From positions 186,001 through 250,000 of the forward strand of contig NZ_JAGPXE010000010.1 of the NCBI RefSeq assembly GCF_018070075.1: a stretch of 64,000 nucleotides of DNA, read 5' to 3'. A program made the translations under genes and the position numbers. Numbering within the stretch: the stretch's first letter is position 1; every line of letters starts with the position of its first letter. Shown piece by piece: positions 17,200-24,599 of this stretch. The notes below the pieces were generated by a model. It had not been told where the DNA came from. It searched no databases and worked only from the letters and a program-made list of their open reading frames with translations. The stretch comes from Saccharopolyspora endophytica (lineage in GTDB: Bacteria; Actinomycetota; Actinomycetes; Mycobacteriales; Pseudonocardiaceae).

Positions 17200-18000
17200 A
17201 TGTCCGCACTCGCTAGCTCCACAGGCCGGGCCCGCATCTCCGCGCGCACGCTGCGCACGGACCGCTGGTGGCTCCCACCGCTGATGACCTTCCTCGGCCT
17301 GATGGCCTTCGTGGTCTACGGCCTGGTCCGCACGTTCATGAACCAGTGGTACTGGGTACCGGAGCACAACTACCTGGCGCCGTTCTTCTCGCCGTGCCTG
17401 TCCGCGGCGTGCGTGCCGGGGTCGAGCCACTTCGGCCAACCGTTCCCGGACCTGGGATGGCTGATTCCGCCGCCGATCTTCGTGCTGCCGTTCGTGCTCG
17501 GGTTCCGGCTGACCTGCTACTACTACCGCAAGGCGTACTACCGGGCGTTCTGGGCGTCGCCGCCGGCCTGCGCGGTCGGCGAGCCGCACGGCCGCTACAC
17601 CGGCGAGACCCGGTTCCCGCTGATCATGCAGAACGTGCACCGGTACTTCTTCTACGCGGCGATGCTGGTCGCGGCGGTGCTCACCTACGACACCGTGATC
17701 GCCTTCAAGGGCACCGACGGCGGTGTCGGGGTCGGGCTGGGCACGCTGCTGATGGTGGTCAACGTGGTGCTGCTGTGGTCCTACACGTTGTCCTGCCACT
17801 CCTGCCGCCACCTCATCGGCGGACGCCTCAACCACTTCTCCAAGCACCCGGTGCGCTACTGGCTCTGGACCAAGATCACCTGGCTCAACGGCAAGCACAT
17901 GCTGCTGGCCTGGTGCTCGCTGGCCTCGGTCGCCCTGGTCGACCTGTACGTGATGCTGGTGGCGGCCGGAACCATCACTGATCCGAGACTGTTCAACTGA
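17200..18000 (+). CDS. Succinate dehydrogenase (Sdh1 type) membrane anchor subunit
   Basis: A 266-residue membrane protein with five to six hydrophobic segments. His residues that could bind heme or quinone lie in SHFGQPFPDL, IMQNVHRYFFYA, SCHSCRHLIGG and LNGKHMLLAW, with conserved Cys in SPCLSAAC. Together with the next two genes it forms a three-gene complex like Rv0249c-Rv0247c, where one large anchor replaces separate SdhC and SdhD. It would deliver electrons from succinate to menaquinone in the cell membrane. Starts at ATG 17200 after a 140-base gap; followed by a family A repeat and then sdhA. Confidence 0.85.
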   Translation: MSALASSTGRARISARTLRTDRWWLPPLMTFLGLMAFVVYGLVRTFMNQWYWVPEHNYLAPFFSPCLSAACVPGSSHFGQPFPDLGWLIPPPIFVLPFVLGFRLTCYYYRKAYYRAFWASPPACAVGEPHGRYTGETRFPLIMQNVHRYFFYAAMLVAAVLTYDTVIAFKGTDGGVGVGLGTLLMVVNVVLLWSYTLSCHSCRHLIGGRLNHFSKHPVRYWLWTKITWLNGKHMLLAWCSLASVALVDLYVMLVAAGTITDPRLFN

Positions 18001-18022
18001 GGTTGTCGGGGTGATCTGCGTT

Positions 18023-18186
18023 GCGGTGCAGGTGGGGGAACCTGAGCGCGTCCCTGGCTGCGGGATCTCCTCCTCATGAATGCCGATTCACAGCGTCGGA
18101 GCCGTCCTCGCCAGGAACGCGCTCAGAACCCCCGGCGGTGCGGGTGGCGAGGGTGGTCGGCGAAAGAGAGAGCGGCTCCGCCGCTT
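18023..18186 (+). repeat. Family A structured repeat, copy 1 (between sdh anchor and sdhA)
   Basis: Direct repeats GCGGTGCAGGTGGGG (18023) and GCGGTGCGGGTGGCG (18135) enclose a hairpin. Its outer stem is CTGAGCGCGTCCCTGGC (18042-18058) with GCCAGGAACGCGCTCAG (18110-18126): 16 of 17 positions pair, with one C.A mispair. The apical hairpin is TGAAT/ATTCA at 18077-18090. A 6-bp GC hairpin follows at 18171-18185. This copy is the most diverged in its loop. It starts 22 bases after a stop codon and ends about 12 bases before the sdhA ribosome site, inside the operon. Confidence 0.85.
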
Positions 18187-18211
18187 CCCAACGAATGCTG
18201 AAGGACTGAAT

Positions 18212-20131
18212 GTGGAGATCGAACGGCACGAGTACGACGTGGTCGTGATCGGCGCCGGTGGCGCGGGTCTGCGCGCGGCGATCGAGACGCGTTCGGCGGG
18301 GCTGCGGACCGCCGTGGTGTGCAAGTCCCTGTTCGGCAAGGCGCACACGGTGATGGCCGAGGGCGGCATCGCCGCCTCGATGGGCAACGTCAACTCCCGC
18401 GACGACTGGCAGGTGCACTTCCGCGACACCATGCGCGGCGGGAAGTTCCTGAACAACTGGCGGATGGCCGAGCTGCACGCGCGCGAGGCACCGCAGCGGG
18501 TGTGGGAGCTGGAGACCTACGGGGCGCTGTTCGACCGGACCCCGGACGGCCGGATCAGCCAGCGCAACTTCGGCGGCCACGAGTACCCGAGGCTCGCGCA
18601 CGTCGGCGACCGGACCGGCCTGGAGCTGATCCGCACGCTGCAGCAGAAGATCGTCTCGTTGCAGCAGGAGGACCACGCGGAGTTCGGCGACTACGAAGCG
18701 CGCATCAAGGTCTTCCAGGAGTGCACGGTCACCGAGCTGCTCAAGGATTCCTCGGGTGCGGGTGGCCCGCAGGGCGCAGGCGCTGTGTCCGGGGCGTTCG
18801 GCTACTGGCGGGAGTCCGGGCGCTACGTGCTCTTCGACGCGCCCGCGGTCATCCTCGCCACCGGCGGCATCGGCAAGTCGTTCAAGGTCACCTCGAACTC
18901 CTGGGAGTACACCGGCGACGGGCACGCGCTGGCCCTGCGCGCCGGGGCGTCGCTGATCAACATGGAGTTCGTGCAGTTCCACCCGACCGGCATGGTGTGG
19001 CCGCCGAGCGTGAAGGGCATCCTGGTCACCGAATCAGTGCGCGGTGACGGCGGTGTGCTGCGCAACTCCGAGGGCCGCCGGTTCATGTTCGACTACATCC
19101 CCGAGGTGTTCAAGGACAACTACGCCGACAGCGAGGCCGAGGCGGACCGCTGGTACGACGACCCGGACAACAACCGCAGACCGCCCGAGCTGCTGCCGCG
19201 CGACGAGGTCGCGCGCGCCATCAACAACGAGGTCAAGGAAGGCCGGGGTTCCGAGCACGGCGGCGTCTTCCTCGACGTGGCAACGCGTTTGCCCGCCGAG
19301 ACCATCACCAAGCGACTGCCGTCGATGCACCACCAGTTCAAGGAACTGGCCGATGTGGACATCACCGCCGAGTCCATGGAGGTCGGACCGACCTGCCACT
19401 ACGTGATGGGCGGGGTCGAGGTCGAGCCCGACACCGCGGCCTCCCGGGTGCCCGGCCTGTTCGCCGCGGGTGAGGTCGCCGGTGGCATGCACGGCTCGAA
19501 CCGGTTGGGCGGCAACTCGTTGTCGGACCTGCTGGTCTTCGGCCGCCGCGCGGGAGCGGGCGCCGCCGGGTACGTGCAGGGGCTCTCGGCACGACCGTCG
19601 ATCAGGCCGTCCGATGTGGACGCTGCGGCGGTGCGCGCCGCCGATCCGTTCAACCCCGTCGACGGGCGGAGCGAGAACCCCTACGCGCTGCACTCGGAGT
19701 TGCAGCAGGCGATGAACGACCTCGTCGGCATCATCCGGCGGGGCGAGGAGATGCGCGAAGCGCTGGACCGGCTGCGCGAGCTCGTGGGACGGGCCGAACA
19801 CCTCGAAGTGGAGGGCAACCGGCAGTTCAACCCCGGCTGGCACCTGGCCATCGACCTGCGCAACATGCTGCTGGTCAGCGAATGCGTCGCCCGCGCCGCC
19901 CTGCTGCGCACCGAGAGCCGGGGCGGCCACACCCGCGACGACCACCCGACGATGGAAGCCCGGTGGCGCCGGAAGCTGCTGGTCTGCCGGCAGTCGGAGA
20001 ACGGCGTCGAGGTCACCGAGCAGCAGCAGGTGCCGATGCGGCCGGACCTCCTGGAGCTGTTCAAGCCGGAGGAACTGCGCAAGTACTACGCCGAGGACGA
20101 ACTCTCGGACGTCCACGCGAAGGAGCTGTGA
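18212..20131 (+). CDS. sdhA: Succinate dehydrogenase flavoprotein subunit (Sdh1 type)
   Basis: A 639-residue flavoprotein. The FAD motif VVVIGAGGAGLRAA is at the N-terminus, the FAD-attaching His is in GKAHTVMAEGGIAASMG, the substrate-site FHPTGMVWP and the late GGNSLSDLLVFGRRAG are all present, so it should be active. GTG 18212 is chosen for GAAGGA 6-7 bases upstream; the frame stays open through the upstream repeat element but that is not coding. Overlaps sdhB by one base. Oxidises succinate to fumarate on the cytosolic face. Confidence 0.95.
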   Translation: MEIERHEYDVVVIGAGGAGLRAAIETRSAGLRTAVVCKSLFGKAHTVMAEGGIAASMGNVNSRDDWQVHFRDTMRGGKFLNNWRMAELHAREAPQRVWELETYGALFDRTPDGRISQRNFGGHEYPRLAHVGDRTGLELIRTLQQKIVSLQQEDHAEFGDYEARIKVFQECTVTELLKDSSGAGGPQGAGAVSGAFGYWRESGRYVLFDAPAVILATGGIGKSFKVTSNSWEYTGDGHALALRAGASLINMEFVQFHPTGMVWPPSVKGILVTESVRGDGGVLRNSEGRRFMFDYIPEVFKDNYADSEAEADRWYDDPDNNRRPPELLPRDEVARAINNEVKEGRGSEHGGVFLDVATRLPAETITKRLPSMHHQFKELADVDITAESMEVGPTCHYVMGGVEVEPDTAASRVPGLFAAGEVAGGMHGSNRLGGNSLSDLLVFGRRAGAGAAGYVQGLSARPSIRPSDVDAAAVRAADPFNPVDGRSENPYALHSELQQAMNDLVGIIRRGEEMREALDRLRELVGRAEHLEVEGNRQFNPGWHLAIDLRNMLLVSECVARAALLRTESRGGHTRDDHPTMEARWRRKLLVCRQSENGVEVTEQQQVPMRPDLLELFKPEELRKYYAEDELSDVHAKEL

Positions 20132-20874
20132 TGGGGTACCAGGCGCACTTCCGGGTGTGGCGCGGCGCCGACGACGGCGAGCTGCAGGACTACACCGTCG
20201 AGGTCAACGAGGGCGAGGTCGTCCTCGACATCGTCCACCGCCTGCAGGCGACCCAGGCGCCGGACATGGCGGTCCGCTGGAACTGCAAGGCGGGCAAGTG
20301 CGGCTCGTGCTCGGCGGAGATCAACGGGCGGCCGCGGCTGCTGTGCATGACCCGGATGTCCACCTTCACCGAGGCCGAGACCATCACGATCACCCCGTTG
20401 CGCACCTTCCCGCTGGTCAAGGACCTGGTGACGGACGTGTCCTACAACTACACCAAGGCCCGCGAGGTCCCGGCGTTCACGCCGCCCGCCGACCTCGAAC
20501 CCGGCGAGTACCGGATGCAGCAGGTCGACGTGCAGCGCTCGCAGGAGTTCCGCAAGTGCATCGAGTGCTTCCTCTGCCAGGACACCTGCCACGTCATCCG
20601 CGACCACGAGGAGAACAAGGAGTCCTTCTCCGGTCCCCGCTTCCTGATGCGCGTCGCCGAACTGGAGATGCACCCGCTCGACGAGGCCCGGGATCGTTCC
20701 GAGCAGGCCAGGGGAGACCACGGTCTCGGGATGTGCAACATCACCAAGTGCTGCTCCGAGGTGTGCCCGGAGAACATCCACATCACCGACAACGCCCTCA
20801 TCCCGCTCAAGGAGCGGGTCGCCGACCACCGCTACGACCCGATCCTGAGGTTCTTCCGCAAGAAGAAGGAGTGA
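20131..20874 (+). CDS. sdhB: Succinate dehydrogenase iron-sulfur subunit (Sdh1 type)
   Basis: A 247-residue protein with ligands for three clusters: WNCKAGKCGSCSAEI plus LLC for [2Fe-2S], and CIECFLCQDTC with CNITKCCSEVCP for the [4Fe-4S] and [3Fe-4S] centres. The ATG shares a base with the sdhA stop. It links the flavoprotein to the membrane anchor. A 12-bp terminator hairpin follows after 13 bases. Confidence 0.95.
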   Translation: MGYQAHFRVWRGADDGELQDYTVEVNEGEVVLDIVHRLQATQAPDMAVRWNCKAGKCGSCSAEINGRPRLLCMTRMSTFTEAETITITPLRTFPLVKDLVTDVSYNYTKAREVPAFTPPADLEPGEYRMQQVDVQRSQEFRKCIECFLCQDTCHVIRDHEENKESFSGPRFLMRVAELEMHPLDEARDRSEQARGDHGLGMCNITKCCSEVCPENIHITDNALIPLKERVADHRYDPILRFFRKKKE

Positions 20875-20887
20875 TCTTCGACTCCGA

Positions 20888-20919
20888 AACGGCCCACCGG
20901 TGAACATCGGTGGGCCGTT
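20888..20919 (+). terminator. Sdh operon terminator hairpin
   Basis: A perfect 12-bp stem, AACGGCCCACCG (20888-20899) with CGGTGGGCCGTT (20908-20919), loop of 8, begins 13 bases after the sdhB stop. The following bases (CTCGGTTTCGG) are only weakly T-rich. Confidence 0.8.
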
Positions 20920-21629
20920 CTCGGTTTCGGCGGGAGTCGCTGCGCCGGAGGGATCCGGCCGTGTAGGTTGAGCCGGCGGGCGCTGTCCGGGTTCGCGCTG
21001 TGCTGGTGGTTCACCCGGGGATTCCCCGTTATTCACGGTACTCATCGTCGTGTTCACGTGCGGTTACGCGGAATTCACGAATATCGGCGCGCTGGCAAAG
21101 CTGTGAAATTTCGAGCCGATCACGCGGGTATCTCGTCCTGCTTCTGGAGAATCGCAGTTCGCGGCGGTTTCATCGGTCGGTTCGCGTCCATTGTGGAGAG
21201 CTCTTGAGGCTATGGCGTCTTCTTGCCATGGCTGTCGTTCGACGGGCCTCGCCGGTTACGTTCCATTGCGAACGGAGTCGATTCAGATGGACATCAACCG
21301 ACCAGTCGCGGGGACCGCGTCGAGGTCGGCCGGACAGCGGATGGGACCCGTACCCCGACGAGGGCCCAGCATTCCGCCGAATGGCCTCCCACCTCGCGAA
21401 TCCCCGCCCTGTCGCCGGCTCGGTGGCAGGGGCCGGCGGCCGGACGTCGCGAAACCCCGAGGCGGCGTCCGGCCGCCACCGGCCGATGCAGACCCCCAGA
21501 AGATTTCGGTCAGCGCCGACCGCTGGAAATGACAATTCCCAACGGTTTCCAGGTATTCGGGAGATCCGTTGCGGATTAACCGAGTTCCTAGTGGTTCTGG
21601 CGCTGGCTGCCAGAGGAAGTGCGGCGGAC
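20920..21629 (+). promoter_or_regulatory. 710-base region without a convincing gene; long leader of the VanZ-like gene
   Basis: Third-position GC bias disappears here and base composition is lower and uneven, with AT-richer stretches near 21060-21130 and 21520-21600. Several short open frames overlap in different phases with no ribosome site or recognisable product. A strong 12-bp hairpin, GGCGGCCGGACG (21435-21446) with its complement at 21466-21477, lies about 150 bases before the next gene. The region may hold a promoter and long leader, a decayed gene or a small RNA; nothing decides between these. Confidence 0.4.
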
Positions 21630-22415
21630 GTGCAGCAGATTCTCGTGGCATTCGACGGATTCGTTCCGGTGGTGACGACACTGCTCTTGATCGCGGTCGC
21701 CGTCGGATTCGGATCAGGATTGCTTCGCGGCTATTCAACCGAGCCGTTCGTGATGCGGCAGCCGTTGATCGACGGCGCCCTCGCCTACTCGGCGCTGGTC
21801 GTGGGGTACCTGGTCTTCACGCCTCAGGTGCCGACCCTGGAGCCCTTCCGGCCCGACATCGGCAACGACGTCTCGGAGGCGCTGGCCGCCGCGCCCGGCG
21901 ACTCGCAGCCGTGGATCCAGCTGGCAGGCAACCTCGTGCTGCTGCTGCCGCTGAGCGTGCTGGTGCCGCAACGGGTTCCGTGGTTCGACAACCTGGCCAA
22001 GATCGCGCTCGGCGGCCTGCTGTGCTCGTCCTCGATCGAGGCGATCCAGTTCGTCGCGATCAGCGGCCGCGTGTGCTCCACCGATGACATCGTCTGCAAC
22101 ACCGTCGGTGCCGTGCTCGGCGGCATGCTCGTGCGGCTGCCGTACTGGATCAGCCCCACGAGCCGACCGCAGCACCGGCCCACCGGCGACGCCGATCCGA
22201 CGGTCTGGCTGCTCATCGCCCGCATAGAGCACGAGCGGCAGTGCCGCCAGGCGGCAGCCCAGAGCCGTCAGAGCCTCCCGCGCCGACGTCCGGTCCTGCC
22301 GCAGCAGCCGGTGCTCACCAAGCGCCCGGCGCTCGCGGGCCAGGACGCCTTCCACCAACCGCCGCGCCTGGCAGGCCCGCCGCAGCAGCAGCGCCCGCTG
22401 CAACGCATCCGCTGA
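21630..22415 (+). CDS. VanZ-like membrane protein
   Basis: About 261 residues. Four to five membrane segments, with VanZ-family features: YLVFTPQVPTLEPFRPDIGN, the LAGNLVLLLPLSVLVPQRVP block, and SSSIEAIQFVAISGRVCSTD followed by DIVCNTVGAVLGGML. The last 80 residues are a Gln/Arg/Pro-rich soluble tail (QSLPRRRPVLPQQPVLTKRP), which is not part of the family core. GTG 21630 is chosen for AGAGGAAG about 10 bases upstream; a longer version cannot be excluded. VanZ itself raises teicoplanin resistance by an unknown route, but most homologues are uncharacterised. Confidence 0.8.
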   Translation: MQQILVAFDGFVPVVTTLLLIAVAVGFGSGLLRGYSTEPFVMRQPLIDGALAYSALVVGYLVFTPQVPTLEPFRPDIGNDVSEALAAAPGDSQPWIQLAGNLVLLLPLSVLVPQRVPWFDNLAKIALGGLLCSSSIEAIQFVAISGRVCSTDDIVCNTVGAVLGGMLVRLPYWISPTSRPQHRPTGDADPTVWLLIARIEHERQCRQAAAQSRQSLPRRRPVLPQQPVLTKRPALAGQDAFHQPPRLAGPPQQQRPLQRIR

Positions 22416-22417
22416 CC

Positions 22418-22458
22418 CCGGTGGTCGGGACTTCTCCCGTCGCACTCCCGACCACCGG
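22418..22458 (+). terminator. Hairpin directly after the VanZ-like gene
   Basis: A perfect 13-bp stem, CCGGTGGTCGGGA (22418-22430) with TCCCGACCACCGG (22446-22458), starts two bases after the stop codon. No T-run follows until the family A repeat. Confidence 0.65.
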
Positions 22459-22479
22459 CCCAGCGGTCGCGCGGGCAGT

Positions 22480-22660
22480 GGTCGTTTTGCTCAGCGGTGC
22501 GGGTAGCGGAACCTGACACGCCTTCTGGACTCCGTGCGCCACTCCTGATGTATGTCCAATACACGGCGTCGCGGCGTACTCGCCAGAAGACGTGTCAGAA
22601 CCCGCGGCGGTGCAGGTTGCGAGGGTGGTTCCCACGCCTCGCGGCTGCGCCGCTTGCGCA
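22480..22660 (+). repeat. Family A structured repeat, copy 2 (after VanZ-like gene)
   Basis: The clearest copy. Direct repeats GCGGTGCGGGTAGCG (22494-22508) and GCGGTGCAGGTTGCG (22607-22621). Outer stem CTGACACGCCTTCTGG (22513-22528) with CCAGAAGACGTGTCAG (22583-22598): 15 of 16 pair, with a C.A mispair. Second stem GTGCGCC (22534) with GGCGTAC (22573). Apical hairpin TGTAT-GTCCA-ATACA (22549-22563). Trailing hairpin GCGGC-TGC-GCCGC (22641-22653). The bases before it (GTCGTTTTGCTCA) are also shared with other copies. Confidence 0.9.
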
Positions 22661-22680
22661 CGATCACTCCACGCAAACCA

Positions 22681-23553
22681 CTAGGCGTTGAGCTTCTGGT
22701 TCCGCTCGCTCATGTAGCGGCCGAGGTCTCGGACTTCCTGCTCCAGCTGGGGGATCAGCTTGATCAGCTGGCGTCGCATGAAGAGCTCCACCAGCGCCGA
22801 GCCGGGCAGGTTGCGCAGCCAGTGCATGAGCATGACGCCGCGCGGGACGTAGACGCGGCGCTTGCGGCGCTCGACGGCGTTGGCGAAGGCTCGCGCGCAC
22901 GCGTCCGGGGTGGTGATCGCGCGCATCGGCCACGGCAGGCGCTTGCGCATCTCGGTGAAGGTCTTGAGGTCACCGGCGACCTCGCGCACCAGGTCGGTGT
23001 CGATCCACGACGGGTGCGCCGAGCCCACCGACACGCCCAGGTGCAGCACCTCCATGCGCAGCGCCGACGCGAACGCCTCGGACGCGGCCTTGCTCGCGGT
23101 GTAGGCGGTCATGCCGCCGATCGGGGCGAACGCCGACAGGGAGGACACCACCAGCAGGTAGCCCTTGCTCGCGGCCAGCTCCGGCATCACCGCGCGGGCG
23201 GTGTGGAACACGCCGTTGACGTTGACGTCCATGGTCTTGAGGAAGCCGCGCGGGTCGCTCTCCCGGATGCTGCCCAGCGGCGCGATGCCCGCGTTGGCGA
23301 TGGCGGCGTCGATGCGGCCGAACTTCGCGGTGGCGGCGTCGACGGCGGCCTGCAGCGCGTCGGGGTCGGTGACGTCCGCCTCGGCCCAGAAGTGGCCTTC
23401 GCCGAGCTCGGTGGTGACCTCGGCCAGTTCTTCGGGCTCCAGGCCGACCAGGGCGAGCTTGGCGCCGCGCTTGGCGAGCTCGCGCGCGGTCTCGGCGCCG
23501 ATACCCCTGGCGCCTCCCGTGATCAGGACGACCTTGCCGGACACGTTCGGCAT
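22681..23553 (-). CDS. Short-chain dehydrogenase/reductase with a C-terminal extension
   Basis: A 290-residue SDR with intact motifs: LITGGARGIGAETA, IANAGIAPLG, the serine in VVSSLSAFAPIGG and YTASK. The last 60 residues (RRKRRVYVPRGVMLMHWLRN followed by LPGSALVELFMRRQL) are hydrophobic and basic, as in mycobacterial lipid-linked SDRs that associate with the membrane. Substrate unknown; fatty or steroid-like alcohols are plausible by family. The upstream region has three repeated sites (23582-23624), suggesting repression by a TetR-type protein not encoded here. Converges on the VanZ/family A element. Confidence 0.88.
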   Translation of the reverse strand: MPNVSGKVVLITGGARGIGAETARELAKRGAKLALVGLEPEELAEVTTELGEGHFWAEADVTDPDALQAAVDAATAKFGRIDAAIANAGIAPLGSIRESDPRGFLKTMDVNVNGVFHTARAVMPELAASKGYLLVVSSLSAFAPIGGMTAYTASKAASEAFASALRMEVLHLGVSVGSAHPSWIDTDLVREVAGDLKTFTEMRKRLPWPMRAITTPDACARAFANAVERRKRRVYVPRGVMLMHWLRNLPGSALVELFMRRQLIKLIPQLEQEVRDLGRYMSERNQKLNA

Positions 23554-23581
23554 CTGCTCTCCCTCGAGTCAGCCCGCTTAT

Positions 23582-23624
23582 CTACTCCGCAGTAGCTTAC
23601 TTGCGGTAGCTTACTCCCGGTAGG
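23582..23624. promoter_or_regulatory. Three adjoining operator-like repeats upstream of the SDR gene
   Basis: Three consecutive sites, CTACTCCGCAGTAGC, TTACTTGCGGTAGC and TTACTCCCGGTAGG, run from 23582 to 23624 without gaps. Each is an imperfect TNACT-N3-RGTAG dyad. They sit 29-71 bases upstream of the SDR start. The spacing resembles TetR-family operators that bind several dimers side by side. Confidence 0.6.
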
Positions 23625-23648
23625 TTGCGGCGGGAAGACCCGAAGAAA

Positions 23649-23678
23649 AAGGCACCCGCGACGCATCGCGGGTGCCTT
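23649..23678 (-). terminator. Intrinsic terminator of the DUF4142 lipoprotein gene
   Basis: A perfect 13-bp stem, AAGGCACCCGCGA (23649-23661) with TCGCGGGTGCCTT (23666-23678), loop CGCA. On the minus strand it is followed by TTTTTCTTCG, a proper U-tract, 20 bases after the lipoprotein stop. Confidence 0.88.
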
Positions 23679-23698
23679 CTCGGGAACGAGGCGGAGGC

Positions 23699-24232
23699 TC
23701 AGGCCAGCGCGTTGAGCTTCGCGGTGATCTCCTGCTGCTCGGTCGCGAGCTCCGTGGCGAGCTCGGAGAGCGCGGGGTCGCTCTGAGCCGACTTGGCCAG
23801 CGTCGCGGACTCGTTGACCAGGGTCAGCACCTTCTGCTTCCACTGCGCGTCGAAGGCCGGACCGCTCAGGGCCGACAGCGAGGCGTCGGCCGAGGCGGTC
23901 TGCCCGGCGCCGCCCGCGTGCTGACCGAGCTCGGTGATCTGCTCGGCCGCCGACTTCTGGAGCTCCGCCGCGACCTCCTTGGCCTGCGGGCTGGACGCCT
24001 TGGTGACGCCCAGCTCGGCCAGCGCCAGCACCTGCTGGCGGTTGCTCAGCAGCTGAGCGGCCGGGCCGCTCGCGCCGTGCTCACCGGTCGAGGCCTGGCC
24101 GGCCATCTTCGGTGCGTCGGCGGGCGGGGTGCCCGGGGCCGGCGGCTGGTCGCTGTCGTACTCGGCCGGTGTGCAGCCCGCGAGTGCGATACCGCCGACC
24201 AGCACAGCGCCGATGATCGTGCTCTTCCGCAC
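23699..24232 (-). CDS. DUF4142 domain lipoprotein
   Basis: A 177-residue exported protein. MRKSTIIGAVLVGGIALAGC is a lipoprotein signal with lipobox LAGC (Cys20). A Pro/Ala-rich linker (residues 28-50) is followed by a helical DUF4142 domain (RQQVLALAELGVTKASSPQA, then AELQKSAAEQITELG). Anchored outside the membrane; role unknown, though relatives are often stress-induced. Monocistronic, with its own U-tract terminator. Divergent from ctaD. Confidence 0.85.
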   Translation of the reverse strand: MRKSTIIGAVLVGGIALAGCTPAEYDSDQPPAPGTPPADAPKMAGQASTGEHGASGPAAQLLSNRQQVLALAELGVTKASSPQAKEVAAELQKSAAEQITELGQHAGGAGQTASADASLSALSGPAFDAQWKQKVLTLVNESATLAKSAQSDPALSELATELATEQQEITAKLNALA

Positions 24233-24599
24233 GTGCTTCCCCTCCAGGATCTGGTGGACGTCGTCCCAGGGCTGCCCTGTGCGAACGCAGGCGGGCTGCC
24301 GGACCTGTTGCCCCGTAGGTTATCTGTCCGCCTCCTGGGCGGTTCGCCCGACGTCTTCCTGGTCGCCGTGTGTCTGATGGATCTCACCGCGGGTGACGAT
24401 CGAGGGCGCGATGAATAGGGTGGCTACGGCCCGGCCGAACTCCGGCCGGACCCCGGGACTAGTATCCGCAGTCGGCGGCATTGCGACCGGCTCCCCGGCA
24501 GGGCTCCTGCCGGGCGTCGCATGCGGTCACCGACCCAACCCGGGTCGGGGCGGATCCGTCCGGGTCCGAGAAGGCTTCAAAGGGAGTGCAGGAGGCACC
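24233..24599. promoter_or_regulatory. 367-base divergent space between DUF4142 gene and ctaD
   Basis: No gene is seen. A tight hairpin, CCCGGCAGG (24494-24502) with CCTGCCGGG (24506-24514), loop GCT, lies about 90 bases before ctaD in its probable leader. Reading frames here are open in phase with ctaD but carry no start with a ribosome site. Promoters for both genes should lie here; no -10/-35 pair is clear. Confidence 0.45.

Noticed and set aside
18080-18211. N-terminal extension of SdhA reading through the family A repeat
   Set aside because: The extension has no conserved sequence, and GTG 18212 has a well-placed GAAGGA and gives the normal subunit length.
21191-21579. Overlapping open frames of about 113 and 118 codons upstream of the VanZ-like gene
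   Set aside because: Neither shows the strong third-position GC bias of real genes here, both are Pro/Arg-rich, and there is no ribosome site at their starts.
24393-24599. N-terminal extension of CtaD
   Set aside because: The open frame continues upstream, but AGGAGG immediately before GTG 24600 and the family length favour the shorter protein.
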